In this document: in pieces, positions 10,301 to 19,854 of the stretch
Position numbering within the stretch: position 1 is the first letter of the stretch
How the letters are laid out: every line of letters begins with the position of its first letter
Source: Mycolicibacterium fallax
GTDB lineage: Bacteria > Actinomycetota > Actinomycetes > Mycobacteriales > Mycobacteriaceae
DNA length: 64,000 nt
NCBI RefSeq assembly: GCF_010726955.1
Contig: NZ_AP022603.1
Location: 1,178,001-1,242,000 of the forward strand
Direction of reading: 5' to 3'
Notes under the pieces: generated by a model
What the model was told of the DNA's origin: nothing
Seen by the model: the letters and a program-made list of their open reading frames with translations, nothing else
Databases searched by the model: none
Program-made: the position numbers and the translations under genes

Positions 10301-11956
10301 CAGGTCACCCTCCGGCCCGATCACGGCCTGCAGGCTGGTGACCACCTCCTCGCGGATGGCGTCCAGCGGCGGGTTGGTGACCTGGGCGAACAGCTGCTGG
10401 AAGTAGTCGAACAGCATCCGCGGGCGCTGCGAGAGCACCGCGATCGGGGTGTCGGTGCCCATCGAGCCCAGCGCCTCGGCCCCGGTCCGGGCCATCGGCG
10501 CGATCAGCAGGTTCACCTCTTCGTAGGTGTAGCCGAAGATCTGCTGGCGGGCCACCACCCGGTGGTGCGGCATCTTGACGTAGTTGCCCTGCGGCAGCTC
10601 CTCCAGCGTGAACAGCCCGTCGTCGAGCCACTGCCGGTACGGCTGCGCGGCGGCCAGCTCGGCCTTGATCTCGGCATCGGAGACGATCCGGCCCTGGGCG
10701 GTGTCCACCAGGAACATCCGGCCGGGCTGCAGCCGCATCCGCTTGACCACGGTGGCCGGGTCCAGGTCCAGCACACCGACCTCCGAGGCCATCACGACCA
10801 GGCCGTCGTCGGTGATCCAGACCCGCGACGGGCGCAGGCCGTTGCGGTCCAGCACCGCGCCGACGACGGTGCCGTCGGTGAAGCAGACCGAGGCCGGTCC
10901 GTCCCAGGGCTCCATCAGCGACGAGTGGTACTGGTAGAACGCCCGCAGCTCGGGGTCCATCGCCTCGTTGCGCTCCCAGGCCTCCGGGATCATCATCAGC
11001 ACCGAGTGCGCGATGCTGCGCCCACCCAGGTGCAGCAGCTCGAGCACCTCGTCGAACCGGGCGGTGTCCGAGGCACCGGGGGTGCACACCGGGAAGATCT
11101 TGTTCAGGTCGTTGTGATAGCCGAAGACGTCGGTGTGGATCAGCGACTCCCGAGCGATCATCCAGTTCTCGTTGCCGTTGACGGTGTTGATCTCACCGTT
11201 GTGGGCGACCCGGCGGAACGGGTGCGCCAGCGGCCAGGACGGAAAGGTGTTGGTGGAAAAGCGCGAGTGCACGATGCCCAGCGCCGATTCCATCCGGTCG
11301 TCCTGCAGGTCGAGGTAGAACTCGCGCAGCTGCGGGGTGGTCAGCATGCCCTTGTAGACGAAGGTCTGGCCGCTCAGGCTCGGGAAGTACACCGTCTCCC
11401 GGCCGGGGCCGTCCTGGCCGGGCCCCTTGGTGCCCAGCTCGTGCTCGGCGCGCTTGCGGATGACGTAGGCCCGGCGCTCCAGCTCCAGGCCGGATTCGCC
11501 GCCGACGAAGATCTGCCGGAACACCGGCATGGCGTCGCGGGCCAGCGCGCCAAGCAGCGAGTCGTCGGTGGGCACGTCGCGCCAGCCCAGCAGCTCCAGG
11601 CCCTCGGCCTCGACGATCTTCTCCACCGCCGCGCAGGCCGCGGCGGCGTCGCGCTCGGACTGCGGCAGGAAGGCGATGCCGGTGGCGTAGCTGCCGGGCT
11701 CGGGCAGCTCGAAGGGGGCGGGCTGTTCCCGGCAGACCTCCCGGAAGAACCGGTCCGGGACCTGGATCAGGATGCCGGCGCCGTCACCGGTGTTGGGCTC
11801 GGCTCCCGCGGCCCCGCGGTGCTCCAGGTTGAGCAGTGCGGTGATGGCGTGATCAACGATCTTGCGGCTGCGACGGCCGTGCATGTCGACGACCATCGCG
11901 ACGCCGCAGGAATCGTGCTCGTATGCGGGGTTGTAGAGCCCTACGCTGCTGGGCAT
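7352..11956 (-). CDS. gltB: Glutamate synthase large subunit GltB
   Basis: GltB is the large subunit of glutamate synthase (GOGAT), central to ammonia assimilation. The 1534-residue product starts at ATG 11956; Cys17 in HDSCGVAMV is the expected nucleophile of the class II glutamine amidotransferase domain. The FMN/synthase domain carries [15 protein letters not shown], which binds the 3Fe-4S cluster, and the C-terminus has the glycine-rich beta-helix repeats ([18 protein letters not shown] region). An in-frame extension upstream to 12097 exists but runs through short direct repeats and is unlikely to be translated. It is co-transcribed with gltD. Confidence 0.96.
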   Translation of the reverse strand: MPSSVGLYNPAYEHDSCGVAMVVDMHGRRSRKIVDHAITALLNLEHRGAAGAEPNTGDGAGILIQVPDRFFREVCREQPAPFELPEPGSYATGIAFLPQSERDAAAACAAVEKIVEAEGLELLGWRDVPTDDSLLGALARDAMPVFRQIFVGGESGLELERRAYVIRKRAEHELGTKGPGQDGPGRETVYFPSLSGQTFVYKGMLTTPQLREFYLDLQDDRMESALGIVHSRFSTNTFPSWPLAHPFRRVAHNGEINTVNGNENWMIARESLIHTDVFGYHNDLNKIFPVCTPGASDTARFDEVLELLHLGGRSIAHSVLMMIPEAWERNEAMDPELRAFYQYHSSLMEPWDGPASVCFTDGTVVGAVLDRNGLRPSRVWITDDGLVVMASEVGVLDLDPATVVKRMRLQPGRMFLVDTAQGRIVSDAEIKAELAAAQPYRQWLDDGLFTLEELPQGNYVKMPHHRVVARQQIFGYTYEEVNLLIAPMARTGAEALGSMGTDTPIAVLSQRPRMLFDYFQQLFAQVTNPPLDAIREEVVTSLQAVIGPEGDLLNPDENSCRQIVLPQPILRNADLAKLVNVDPAHEIRGRRHGLRAAVIQCLYPVADGGSGLRKALEDVRKRVSQAIRNGARLIVLSDRESNEWLAPIPSLLATAAVHHHLVREGSRTQVGLVVEAGDAREVHHMATLIAFGAAAINPYMAFESIEDMIDRGIIEALSSDKAKDNYVKAAGKGVLKVMSKMGISTVASYTGAQLFQAIGISRRVLDEYFTGLDCATGGIGLDEIAADVAVRHTLAFLDRPDERAHRELEVGGEYQWRREGEYHLFNPDTVFKLQHSTRTGQYQVFKEYTALVNDQSEKMHSLRGLLTFKEGLRPPVPIEEVESAAEIVKRFSTGAMSYGSISAEAHETLAIAMNRLGGRSNSGEGGEAVERFEREANGDWRRSAIKQVASARFGVTSNYLTNCSDIQIKMAQGAKPGEGGQLPGHKVYPWVAEVRHSTPGVGLISPPPHHDIYSIEDLAQLIHDLKNANPTARVHVKLVSENGVGTVAAGVSKAHADVVLISGHDGGTGATPLTSQKHAGAPWELGLAETQQTLLLNGLRDRIVVQVDGQLKTGRDVMIAALLGAEEYGFATAPLVVSGCIMMRVCHLDTCPVGVATQNPVLRQRFTGKPEFVENFFLFLAEEVRELLAQLGFRTLNEAIGQVGALDTVRAQEHWKAYKLDLSAVLYEPESAFMNQDLYCTSKQDHALDKALDQQLITACRDALDDGTPVAFETAITNVNRTVGTMLGHEVTKAYGEQGLPEGTIDITFTGSAGNSFGAFVPRGITLRVHGDANDYVGKGLSGGRIVLRPSLHGPAGYVAEDNIIGGNVILFGATSGQAFIRGVVGERFAVRNSGATAVVEGVGDHGCEYMTGGRVVVLGHTGRNFAAGMSGGVAFVYDADSTLATNLNAEMVELENIDVEDADWLQQIISTHVEATDSAVGQRVLADWDTEQRKFVKVMPRDYKRVMTAIAEAQASGLTDTELNDVIMAAARG

Positions 11957-12001
11957 AACCACCTGACCCTTCGATAGGTCTGCGGTCGGCCGGTGACGCT
12001 G

Positions 12002-12072
12002 TGGCGCGCCGCCCGTCGTCCTCAGATGTGGGGGTGGCGTCTTGGCGCGCCGCCCGTGGTCTTCAGATGTGG
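12002..12072. repeat. 30-bp direct repeat pair upstream of gltB
   Basis: Two copies (12002-12031 and 12043-12072) match at 28 of 30 positions, offset by 41 bases. Each begins with TGGCGCGCC, containing the 8-base palindrome GGCGCGCC, and ends TCAGATGTGG. They lie 46-116 bases upstream of the gltB start codon, where regulatory sites would be expected. The role is unknown. Confidence 0.6.
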
Positions 12073-12224
12073 TCGGCGACGCTTCGTTGCGCCGCACGCG
12101 GTCCGGGACGGGCTGTGCCCCGAGACCAATCGTGTCCCCGGAACCACCATGCAGCGCTGGACGGCGGCCCGCTTCCTCGGGTCACAAATTCGCTAAAACG
12201 ATAAAACACCGGGGCCCGCCAGCG

Positions 12225-14093
12225 CTAGTTGCCCACCGAATCGGTCCCATTGACCTGGGCGAACAGCGTGAGATGCTTCTCCGCGCAAGCCTGTGAGACG
12301 GCTGTGTGCAGGTCCGCCAGCCGCACCGTCTCCAACTCGGCGACGGTCACCGACCCGGGCGCGGACCGGTGCCGGGCGGCCACCCGGGAGTCCCGCAACC
12401 GCTCGGCTCGCTCCAGCACGTTGCGGGCGAATCGCCCGTTCTGCATGACGTCGACGCCGTTGCTGCCGTCGGCGGCGCGGTGCTCCGACAGCGCCTGGCA
12501 GGCCAGCATCAGGGCCTGGCGGGCGGCCGGCTCGATGACGGTGGCCCGCGGCGCGCCGTAGCGGACCGCGATCTCCACCAGCTCGGCCGGGGCGTAGGAG
12601 GCAAACCGCAGCCGGCGGTTGAACCGGCCGGCCAGCCCCGGGTTGACGGTGAGGAACTCGTCGACCTCGCGCTCGTACCCGGCGCCGATGAAACAGAAGT
12701 CGAACCGGTGCACCTCCAGCGCCACCAGCAACTGATTGACGGCCTCCATGCCGATCATGTCCGGGCGGCCGTCGTGATGGCGTTCGACCAGGGAATAGAA
12801 CTCGTCCATGAACAGGATCCGGCCCAGCGACCGGTCGATCAGCTCGTTGGTCTTCGGGCCGGACGCGCCGATGTGCTCGCCGCAGAAGTCGGCGCGGCGG
12901 ACCTCGATGATCTCCGGATGCGCGACGATGCCGAGCCCGGCGTAGATCTTGCCGAGCGCCTCGGCGGTGGTGGTCTTGCCGGTGCCGGGCGGGCCGACCA
13001 GCAGCATGTGATTGGTCTGGCCGGCCACCGGCAGCCCGTGCGCCAGTCGCAGCGCGCGGATCTCGATCTGGTCCTCCAGTTCGGCGACCGCGCGCTTGAC
13101 CTCGGCCAGGCCCACCTGGTTGTTCAGCAGCGCACGGCCCTGCTCGAGCAGTTCGGTCCGGCGCTGTTCGTCGGCGCGGCCCGCCCGGTCGGCCGGACTC
13201 TGGGCGGTGCCGGCGTCCCAGCGGTCGGTGCGGCTGTCGATGGTGGCCTCGTCGGTGACGGCCAGCTGCAGGGCCGGATCGGCCAGCGCGTCGCGGGCGG
13301 CGGGCAGCAGCGCGCCGTTGACGCAGGCCTTCGACAGCGCCACCTGGGCGCCGGGTTCGTCGCCGAGCTGGCGCAGCGCCATCCCCCGCACGTACCCGAG
13401 ATCGGCGGCGATCAGCGGGAACTCGGCCGGGTCGATGCTGGCGGTCAGCACGTCCGCGCCGCCGGCGTCGGTGAGCTCGCCGCGCCGGGTGTGCACCCGG
13501 TCGGCCCAGTCCAGTGCGACGCGGGCCTGGCCGAGGTGGACGGCGGCGTGCGCGGCCATGGTGTTGGTCGCCGCGGTGACCGCGGCCATCACGATCGCCT
13601 GGGGCGGCAGCACCGCGGTCGCCTCGGCGATGACCTCCGGCCAGCGGCCGGTGGCGAACATCAGGTAGCTCATCACGTGCCGCTGCCACTGGTGGTTCTC
13701 CCAGGAGTCCAGCAGTCCCGGGTCCGCCAGCACGGTGTGCGCCCGCTCGAACTGGCCGTCGTCGATCAGGGCGCCGGCCAGCGCGATCGCCGCGTGCGAG
13801 GCCTCGGTGACGGTGATCGCCAGGTACGGGCCCGCCTTGATCCGCGCGGCCAGCCGGGCACCGATGCGGTTGGCCTCGCGGTGCAGCCGGGGGCCGCAGC
13901 GGTACACCTGTTCCAGGGTGGCCAGGTCGTCGTCGCCGGCGGCGATGCGCGCCAGCCAGGCGTCGGCCATCGCCGGGTCCAGCCGGGTCGCCTCGGTGAA
14001 CTGCCGCAGCGCCTCGGCGGGATCGTGGTCCATCAGGTCCATGCCGCGGTCGAAGGGCCGGCGGGCCGCGACCACGCTGGCCCCGGCGCTCAT
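12225..14093 (-). CDS. eccA2: ESX-2-type secretion AAA+ ATPase EccA2
   Basis: EccA proteins are cytosolic CbxX/CfqX-type AAA+ ATPases of ESX secretion systems; they interact with PE/PPE and Esp-type substrates. The 622-residue protein has an N-terminal TPR-like helical half (residues about 1-280) and a C-terminal ATPase with Walker A GPPGTGKTT near residue 366 and Walker B ILFMDEFY. The start is ATG 14093, the second of two duplicated start sites (see 14081-14120). It is the last gene of the minus-strand ESX cluster and overlaps the duplicated eccE2 end. Assignment to ESX-2 rests on the gene order eccA-eccE-mycP-eccD-MinD-espG-esxC-esxD-PPE-PE. Confidence 0.9.
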   Translation of the reverse strand: MSAGASVVAARRPFDRGMDLMDHDPAEALRQFTEATRLDPAMADAWLARIAAGDDDLATLEQVYRCGPRLHREANRIGARLAARIKAGPYLAITVTEASHAAIALAGALIDDGQFERAHTVLADPGLLDSWENHQWQRHVMSYLMFATGRWPEVIAEATAVLPPQAIVMAAVTAATNTMAAHAAVHLGQARVALDWADRVHTRRGELTDAGGADVLTASIDPAEFPLIAADLGYVRGMALRQLGDEPGAQVALSKACVNGALLPAARDALADPALQLAVTDEATIDSRTDRWDAGTAQSPADRAGRADEQRRTELLEQGRALLNNQVGLAEVKRAVAELEDQIEIRALRLAHGLPVAGQTNHMLLVGPPGTGKTTTAEALGKIYAGLGIVAHPEIIEVRRADFCGEHIGASGPKTNELIDRSLGRILFMDEFYSLVERHHDGRPDMIGMEAVNQLLVALEVHRFDFCFIGAGYEREVDEFLTVNPGLAGRFNRRLRFASYAPAELVEIAVRYGAPRATVIEPAARQALMLACQALSEHRAADGSNGVDVMQNGRFARNVLERAERLRDSRVAARHRSAPGSVTVAELETVRLADLHTAVSQACAEKHLTLFAQVNGTDSVGN

Positions 14094-14120
14094 CGGTCCG
14101 CCCCGGCGCTCATCGGTCCG
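14081..14120. repeat. 20-bp tandem duplication of the eccE2/eccA2 stop-start junction
   Basis: The 20-bp sequence at 14081-14100 is repeated exactly at 14101-14120. Each copy carries, on the minus strand, the overlapping TGA/ATG junction CGATGAG. Translation ending at the eccE2 stop (14110-14112) meets a first ATG at 14113, which opens a 7-codon frame (MSAGADR, stop 14090-14092). That stop overlaps the ATG at 14093 that begins the full EccA2. Confidence 0.9.
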
Positions 14121-15702
14121 CCCCGGCGAGCTCGGGTTCCGGGGCAGCCTCGGATTCGATTCTCAGATAACGGTTTTCGACGCGGAACAGATCGATCCGC
14201 ACCCGGTGCACCCGGCCGGCGATACCGATGTCGACGGTGTCCGGCCCGGCCTGGGTGATGACGATATCGGCATCGGCAGCGCCGGCATCGGCGCCGTCGC
14301 CGGCGGCACCGGCGGCGGGCGATGGCCCGGTCGCCTCGATCACCGTCGGCGGCCGCGGCGCCGGGGACAGCCGGACCGCCGGTTCGGCGGGCGCCGCGGC
14401 CGACACCGCGCCGTCGACCACGCTGACGGTGGTGTCCGGGGCCGGCCGGGGGCCGTCGGTGACGGTGATACCGGGCATCTGCAGCGCGGCCCAGCGGCGC
14501 CGGTCGGCGGTGTGCACGGTGATCCGCTCCCCCGCCGCGGCCGCCCGCAGCACCAGCCGCTTGGTCAGGGCGTCGTCGGCGGCCAGCCGGATCCGGGTGG
14601 GTTCGCCCGGATCGGTGAACGGCAGCGCCAGCCGGTAGCCGTCCTGCGCGGGGCCGATCAGCACCCCGCTGGCCCCGACCGGCAGGGCCAGCGCGGCCGG
14701 TACCGGACCGGTGCGCAGCCCCCGCAGCCGCACCGTCGGGCCGCACCTAGCGGCGGCGAGCGCGTCGAGTTGCTCCCCCGGCAGGCCGGTCAGCAGCACG
14801 CTGGGCGGCGCTGGCGGCGGCTGGTTGGTGCGGGTGGTCAGCGTCGCGGACAACCGCCCGTCCGGGTAGAGCGTGACGGTCTGGATCAGGCCGTCGACCC
14901 GCAGCGTCCAGGCCTGCGCCAGGTTGGCCGCGGTGACCTCGTGCGGCCGGTATGCGTAGCTGGTGTACCAGCCGTCGTCGGCGCGCACCGACCGCCAGCG
15001 GGGGTCCCGGACGCCGCCGCCGATCCGGCGGTCCAGCTCGACGATGTCGGCGGCGCTGGCCACCCGGGCTCGGACCGCGCCCCGGCGCAGCGCCGCGCCG
15101 ATGCGCTGGGCGGCGGCCACCGCCGCGACGCCGGTGGAGATCCGGTCGGCGAGCGCCCCGGCGTTGGGCAGCGCGGCGATCCGCAGGATCACCCAGGTTT
15201 CCCGGGTGCCGGCATACGGCGGGGTGCCGATCAGGGTGTCGTAGACCCGCGGGTAGTCGCCGTGGCTGCGTCGCCGCGCACCGAGGGTGACCACGCTCAG
15301 CGATTCCAGGGTCAGGCCGAGCGGTTGGTGCAGCAGCGCTGCCAGCGCGGCAACGTCGAGGGTGTCGTCGCTGTGGGCGGCCGTGCTGCCGGTGAACAGG
15401 GTCGGCCGGTGCCGCCGCCCGAGCACCGCGACGGCGGCCACCGCGGTGCCGCGCAACTCGCGCACACCGCCGCCGCAGCCGTCGTTGGCCACCGTGACCG
15501 GGTCCGGCCGGGGATGCTCGCGCCGGTGCCGCCGGTACCGCGCCAGCCAGGACCACAGCGGCCGGCCCCGCCAGGGAACCACCGCGACCGGCCCGACGAG
15601 GGCCAGCGCCGTTGCCGCACCGGCGAATCCGCCGATCGCCCAGCCGGTCAGCGCGGCGACGAACACCGCGATCAGGACCGCCAGCCGCACCGGGGCGGTC
15701 AT
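14110..15702 (-). CDS. eccE2: ESX-2-type membrane component EccE2
   Basis: EccE is a peripheral component of the ESX inner-membrane complex. The 530-residue product begins with two hydrophobic segments (residues about 5-25 and 25-45), followed by a basic stretch and a large soluble domain, as in the family. Start ATG 15702 overlaps the mycP2 stop (ATGA). The C-terminal about 100 residues are rich in Ala and Pro. It was identified mainly by position between mycP and eccA and by the EccE-type N-terminal membrane pair, since sequence conservation in this family is low. Confidence 0.82.
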   Translation of the reverse strand: MTAPVRLAVLIAVFVAALTGWAIGGFAGAATALALVGPVAVVPWRGRPLWSWLARYRRHRREHPRPDPVTVANDGCGGGVRELRGTAVAAVAVLGRRHRPTLFTGSTAAHSDDTLDVAALAALLHQPLGLTLESLSVVTLGARRRSHGDYPRVYDTLIGTPPYAGTRETWVILRIAALPNAGALADRISTGVAAVAAAQRIGAALRRGAVRARVASAADIVELDRRIGGGVRDPRWRSVRADDGWYTSYAYRPHEVTAANLAQAWTLRVDGLIQTVTLYPDGRLSATLTTRTNQPPPAPPSVLLTGLPGEQLDALAAARCGPTVRLRGLRTGPVPAALALPVGASGVLIGPAQDGYRLALPFTDPGEPTRIRLAADDALTKRLVLRAAAAGERITVHTADRRRWAALQMPGITVTDGPRPAPDTTVSVVDGAVSAAAPAEPAVRLSPAPRPPTVIEATGPSPAAGAAGDGADAGAADADIVITQAGPDTVDIGIAGRVHRVRIDLFRVENRYLRIESEAAPEPELAGADR

Positions 15703-17351
15703 CGGGACCGCCGGGCCCGGGCCGCCAGCGCCAGGATTCCCGCCGCGGCCGCGACCACGACCGCGAAGGTCAGTGCGGCGGTGTGCGCCCGCCGATCCGG
15801 CGGTGCCGGTGGCGCCGGTGCGGCGATCACCCGCGCCTGTGCCCCGGGCGCCTGCCGCGGACCGTCGGGCACGTCGAAGGTCAGCGCCGCCAGCGGATCG
15901 ACCACGCCGTAGCCGATCTTGTTGTCCACCCCGAGCGGCGGGTTGTGTGCGGTCGCCCGGATCCGGTGGATGATCTGGTGCGCGCTGAGCCGCGGAAAGC
16001 GGGCACGCACCAGCGCCGCGACACCGCTGACGTAGGCGGCGGCGAAGCTGGTGCCCCAAAATGCCATGTTGCGATCCCCGGCCCGGCTCGGCGGGAGCGC
16101 GTTGACCGCGATGCCGGTGTGCGGAGACAGTCCCATCACCCCGACGCCCGGGGCGGCCACCGCCACCCACGGGCCGGACAGGCTGGCGCCCAGCGGCGCG
16201 CCGGTGTTGTCGACGGCACCGACCGACAACACGTAGTCGGCAAACCAGGACGGCGAGGACACCGTCTTGACCCGGCCCCAGCCGCGCGGGTCGGCGGGGT
16301 TCAGCGGATCGGCCGGCGGATTCTGCGCGCAGCCCTCCTCGCCCTCGTTGCCCGCCGCGGCGACGATGACGGCGTCCCGGACGGTGGCGGCGTACCACAG
16401 CGCCGCGCCCAGCACCCGCTGATCGAGCGGGTCGACGGCGGGCATGCAGGACGTCACGCTCAGGTTGATCACCTTTGCGCCCAGGTCGGCGGCGTGCACG
16501 ACGGCGCGCGCCAGGGTCGAGAGGGTGCCCGCCTTGCGCAGCAGGTCGGTTTCGCCGGGCCGCGGCGTCACGGCGGTGAACGCCCGCGAGGTCTGCCGGA
16601 TCGAGATCAGCACCGCGTGCGGGGCGACCCCGGCCACCCCGTCGGGCGCCCCGGCTGCCGGCGGCGGAACCTCAGGCAGCTCGGGTCCGGGTGCGGCGTC
16701 ACCGGGCGCGTTGGCCGGCACATCGTGCGGTGCAGGCGGTGGCGGCTCCGGTGGCGGCGGCGGTGGCGCGGTGACCGTCGCGGTCTGGGTCCGGATGACG
16801 GTCACCGGGGCCGGCGGTGCGGGCGGTGCCGGCCGGTCCGGCGGCGGGGGCGCGCCGCCGGTGGCCGGGACACCCTCGGGAGCCGGGAAGGCGGGCTCCG
16901 GCGGCATCCGATCGGGCATCGGGGCGCCCTGCGGTGCGGCGCCGATGATGGACGCGATGATGGTGCCGTGGGCGTCGCAGTCCGACAGCCCGTCACCGCC
17001 CATCACGTAGTCACCGCCCGGAACCACCGGCAACCGGGGGCCGGGGTTCACCCCGGTGTCGACCACCGCGACCGGGACACCGTTGCCGGTCGAGTGCGTC
17101 CAGGCGCGGGCGATGTTGAGCATGGTGAACCCGGGGGCGGTGATGCCGACGTCCGGGTCGGCGACGGTGATCGGCCGGGCGCAGCGGTTGGCCTGACGCA
17201 TCGGCTCGTCCGGACCGGGCCGGCCCGCCTCCGGCAGTTGGGTGGGGTCCACCACCGGCGGGGGGATCGCCCGTGCGGGCACCAGCCCGTAACCGGCCAG
17301 CATCAGCACCGCCGCGACGGCGGCGGCGCGCTGGGCGGTGCGGGCGGTCAT
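15699..17351 (-). CDS. mycP2: Mycosin MycP2, membrane-anchored subtilisin-like protease
   Basis: Mycosins are membrane-anchored serine proteases required for stability and function of ESX complexes. The 550 residues match M. tuberculosis MycP2 in length. They include an N-terminal signal segment (residues 9-28), catalytic Asp98 in VAVVDTGVN, His128 in DCDAHGT, oxyanion Asn335 in AAAGNEGEE and nucleophile Ser435 in GTSFAAAYVSG. A C-terminal membrane helix (about 524-544) is followed by a basic tail. A long Pro/Ala-rich insertion (about 143-236) splits the protease domain, as is typical of this mycosin type. The gene overlaps both neighbours by ATGA. Confidence 0.92.
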   Translation of the reverse strand: MTARTAQRAAAVAAVLMLAGYGLVPARAIPPPVVDPTQLPEAGRPGPDEPMRQANRCARPITVADPDVGITAPGFTMLNIARAWTHSTGNGVPVAVVDTGVNPGPRLPVVPGGDYVMGGDGLSDCDAHGTIIASIIGAAPQGAPMPDRMPPEPAFPAPEGVPATGGAPPPPDRPAPPAPPAPVTVIRTQTATVTAPPPPPPEPPPPAPHDVPANAPGDAAPGPELPEVPPPAAGAPDGVAGVAPHAVLISIRQTSRAFTAVTPRPGETDLLRKAGTLSTLARAVVHAADLGAKVINLSVTSCMPAVDPLDQRVLGAALWYAATVRDAVIVAAAGNEGEEGCAQNPPADPLNPADPRGWGRVKTVSSPSWFADYVLSVGAVDNTGAPLGASLSGPWVAVAAPGVGVMGLSPHTGIAVNALPPSRAGDRNMAFWGTSFAAAYVSGVAALVRARFPRLSAHQIIHRIRATAHNPPLGVDNKIGYGVVDPLAALTFDVPDGPRQAPGAQARVIAAPAPPAPPDRRAHTAALTFAVVVAAAAGILALAARARRSR

Positions 17352-18874
17352 CGCATCCGCACCCAGGCGAACAGGCCGCCGATCCAGGCGGCCAGCGGCA
17401 GCGCGACGACGATCGCCAGCAGTTCCAGCCATTCGGCGGTCATCCGGACCAGGGGGGTGAATCGGGTCGGCGGTACCAGCAGCGCGGCGATCAGGGTGCC
17501 CGCACCGAACCCGGTCAGGACCAGTGCGCCGCCGACCAGGGCGCCGGTCGACCCCGCCGGCGCCGCCCACACGTAGCGGGCCACCCCGGCGCACACCGCG
17601 GCCGCCGCACCGCAGATCAGCGGCACCGCCTGGCGTCGGTCGGTGAAATTGCGGGACCGCAGCACGAAGATCATCACCACCAGCCCGGCCAGCACCGCGG
17701 CGGCTCCGGCCCGGGGCCGGCCGGGCAGCAACGTCGCCCACACCGCGGGCACCAGGGTGATCGCGGCGGCCACGCAGATCCCGGTCAGCACGGCGTTGGC
17801 GCGGCGGGCGGCCGCGGCGACCGCCGCCCCGCGCGGGGTGGTGTCCGGGTTCGGGTCGGCCTCCGGTTCGGCTGCCGCGCTCTGGTCCACCGGGACGACG
17901 GCGTCCACCGGCATCCCGTCGGCCCGGTGAAACAGGTCGCGGCCGGTGACCGAACCGAAGTGCGGCGGCCGGATCCGCGCCGCCCGCAGCGCGATGGTGG
18001 GCGCCAGCGTCAACAGCACCAGCAGCGCGATCAGCGTGCACATCGCCAGCCACTGCGCGGGGATCGGCCGCCACATCCGGGCCGCGGCCAGCGCGCCGCC
18101 GAGCACGCACAGCGTCACCACCGCCGCGGCGATATCGCGATGCGCGCCGGTCAGCGCGGTCAGCGCCACGGCCAGCACCGCGGCCGCCAGCGCGACGATG
18201 AACAGGTGCGGCGCGCCGAGCCCGCCGGGCGGGGCGGTGCCTGCGCCGAGCGCCAACAGCGGGACGGCCAGCCAACCGAACCCGATCAGCAGATCCGTGC
18301 GGCGCGGCCACCAGCGCCACACCCCGGCCGCCGCGGCCGCGGCCAGCAGGCCGGCGGTGCCGACCGCGACCGCGGGGACCGGGGAGTCACCGGTCAACCG
18401 GGCACGCACCCCGGCGACCGCGAGCACCGCCGCGGCCATCGCCAGAATCGCCAGCGCACAGTGCGCGACGGTCTGCGCGGTGACCGGGGGGAACAGCGTG
18501 CGCCCGACCCGCGCCAGCCCGGTGGACAGCGATTCGTACTGCGGCTCGGCGCAATCCCCGTCGGTCGCCGTCACCAACTGCAGCGCGGTGCCGTCCTCGA
18601 CGCCGAGCTCGTCGAGGGACTTGCCGGTGTCCAGCCGGATGCCGTTGACCCGCTGCAGCTCATAGCCGCTGCCGGGTGCCAGGCCGGGGCGGCCGCGGCG
18701 GCGAAGTTCGGCGTCGAGTAATTCCACCGCGTCGTCGAGGAACACCTCGATGGGCAGCGCCGCCGGATACACCTGGGAGATCAGTTGGTCGCCGCAGATC
18801 ACCGCGACCGCGCAGCGCGCGGGGAATGACACCATCGGCGCACCGGGCCGGGCACCGACCGCGGCGGTCATCAC
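17348..18874 (-). CDS. eccD2: ESX-2-type polytopic membrane protein EccD2
   Basis: EccD forms the membrane-spanning vestibule of the ESX translocon. The 508-residue protein has an N-terminal ubiquitin-like cytosolic domain (residues about 15-105, with FLDDAVELLDAELRRRG) followed by about eleven hydrophobic helices, the standard EccD layout. The start can be GTG 18874 (GTGA overlap with the upstream ATPase gene) or the adjacent ATG 18871; both give the same protein apart from one residue. No partner EccB or EccC gene is present nearby. Confidence 0.9.
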   Translation of the reverse strand: MMTAAVGARPGAPMVSFPARCAVAVICGDQLISQVYPAALPIEVFLDDAVELLDAELRRRGRPGLAPGSGYELQRVNGIRLDTGKSLDELGVEDGTALQLVTATDGDCAEPQYESLSTGLARVGRTLFPPVTAQTVAHCALAILAMAAAVLAVAGVRARLTGDSPVPAVAVGTAGLLAAAAAAGVWRWWPRRTDLLIGFGWLAVPLLALGAGTAPPGGLGAPHLFIVALAAAVLAVALTALTGAHRDIAAAVVTLCVLGGALAAARMWRPIPAQWLAMCTLIALLVLLTLAPTIALRAARIRPPHFGSVTGRDLFHRADGMPVDAVVPVDQSAAAEPEADPNPDTTPRGAAVAAAARRANAVLTGICVAAAITLVPAVWATLLPGRPRAGAAAVLAGLVVMIFVLRSRNFTDRRQAVPLICGAAAAVCAGVARYVWAAPAGSTGALVGGALVLTGFGAGTLIAALLVPPTRFTPLVRMTAEWLELLAIVVALPLAAWIGGLFAWVRMR

Positions 18875-19851
18875 GCCGTCCTGTCGGCGTCCGGGATGTA
18901 ACGGTCGGCCAGCGCGGCGGTGATCTCGGTGAGCCGCAACCGGGCGGCGCCGGTGCTCTGGTGCGCGACGTCGATGATGCCGCCGGCCGCCAGATGCGGG
19001 TCATACGGCATGAATTCGACGGTGGCGCCGCACTGGCTGAAGCGTTCGGTGAGGTACCGCCGGGCACCGCGGTCGTAGCGGTCCCGGCTGTCGTTGAGCA
19101 CCACCATGCTGCGCGACACCAGCTCGTGGTGGCCCAGCGCACACAGCAGGTCCACCGACCGGGTCACCGGCACCGAGCTGTCCGGGGTCAGCCCGGAGAC
19201 GAAGACCAGGGTGTCGGCGGCCCGCAGCACCGACTCCATCACCGGATGCTCCAGATCGTCGGCGGTGTCGACCAGGATGACGTTGTGGGTCCGGCGCAGC
19301 CGGGACAGTGCCCCGGCGAACATCGCCGCGGTCAGCGGCCGGGCCTGGTCCGAGTTCCGGTTTCCGGCAAGCACATCCAGCCCGACGGCGTTCTGGCCCA
19401 GGTGTTCGCGGATGTCGGCGTAGCCCTGCACGTCGGTGTCGTCGAGCACCGCGGCGTAGTCACCGGGCGGGTTCTCGTCGATCCGGCCGGCCAGGGTGCC
19501 GAAACCGGGCACCGCGTCGACCGCCACCACGTTCTCCGGCCGGACACCGCGGAACACCGCGCCGATCGCCGCGGTGAGGGTGGTCTTGCCCACCCCGCCC
19601 TTGCCGGCCACCAGCGCGATGACGTACTGGCGGCGGATGTGCCGCCGGATCCGTTCGCACAGTTCCCGGTGGTGGCGTTCGGCCCGCGACTGCCCCGGGT
19701 TGACGACGTGGCAGGTGCCGGTGTGCACAACCCGCCGCCAGCCCGAGCCGGGCGGTATCTTGCGCGGCGCGACCAGGTCGGAGATCCGCACCGAGCCGGA
19801 CATCGGTTCCGGTGACCGACGCGGACCCGGGTCTTCCTCGGTCTCGTCCAT
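18871..19851 (-). CDS. MinD/ParA-like ATPase of the ESX-2 cluster
   Basis: The 326-residue protein corresponds by position to M. tuberculosis Rv3888c, a MinD-like ATPase found in the ESX-2 locus. It has a deviant Walker A motif KGGVGKTT at residues 84-91 and the aspartate-containing switch VILVDTADD. The N-terminal 75 residues are charged and poorly structured, similar to but much shorter than the Pro-rich region of EspI in ESX-1. Its role in secretion is unclear; EspI in ESX-1 has been linked to sensing low ATP. Start ATG 19851 lies 3 bases after the espG2 stop. Confidence 0.85.
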   Translation of the reverse strand: MDETEEDPGPRRSPEPMSGSVRISDLVAPRKIPPGSGWRRVVHTGTCHVVNPGQSRAERHHRELCERIRRHIRRQYVIALVAGKGGVGKTTLTAAIGAVFRGVRPENVVAVDAVPGFGTLAGRIDENPPGDYAAVLDDTDVQGYADIREHLGQNAVGLDVLAGNRNSDQARPLTAAMFAGALSRLRRTHNVILVDTADDLEHPVMESVLRAADTLVFVSGLTPDSSVPVTRSVDLLCALGHHELVSRSMVVLNDSRDRYDRGARRYLTERFSQCGATVEFMPYDPHLAAGGIIDVAHQSTGAARLRLTEITAALADRYIPDADRTA

Positions 19852-19854
19852 TTC

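Noticed and set aside
7328..11977. A 1549-codon open frame on the plus strand opposite gltB
   Set aside because: It is an antisense frame produced by very high GC; its translation is Arg/Gln/His/Val-rich with no domain, while gltB on the other strand is fully conserved.
12042..12097. N-terminal extension of GltB from 12097
   Set aside because: It would translate the direct repeats and add low-complexity residues ahead of the conserved [13 protein letters not shown] start; Cys17 must lie near the mature N-terminus.
14090..14113. Seven-codon ORF as a functional peptide
   Set aside because: It is a direct consequence of the 20-bp duplication. It may affect coupling, but there is no reason to treat the peptide as a gene product.
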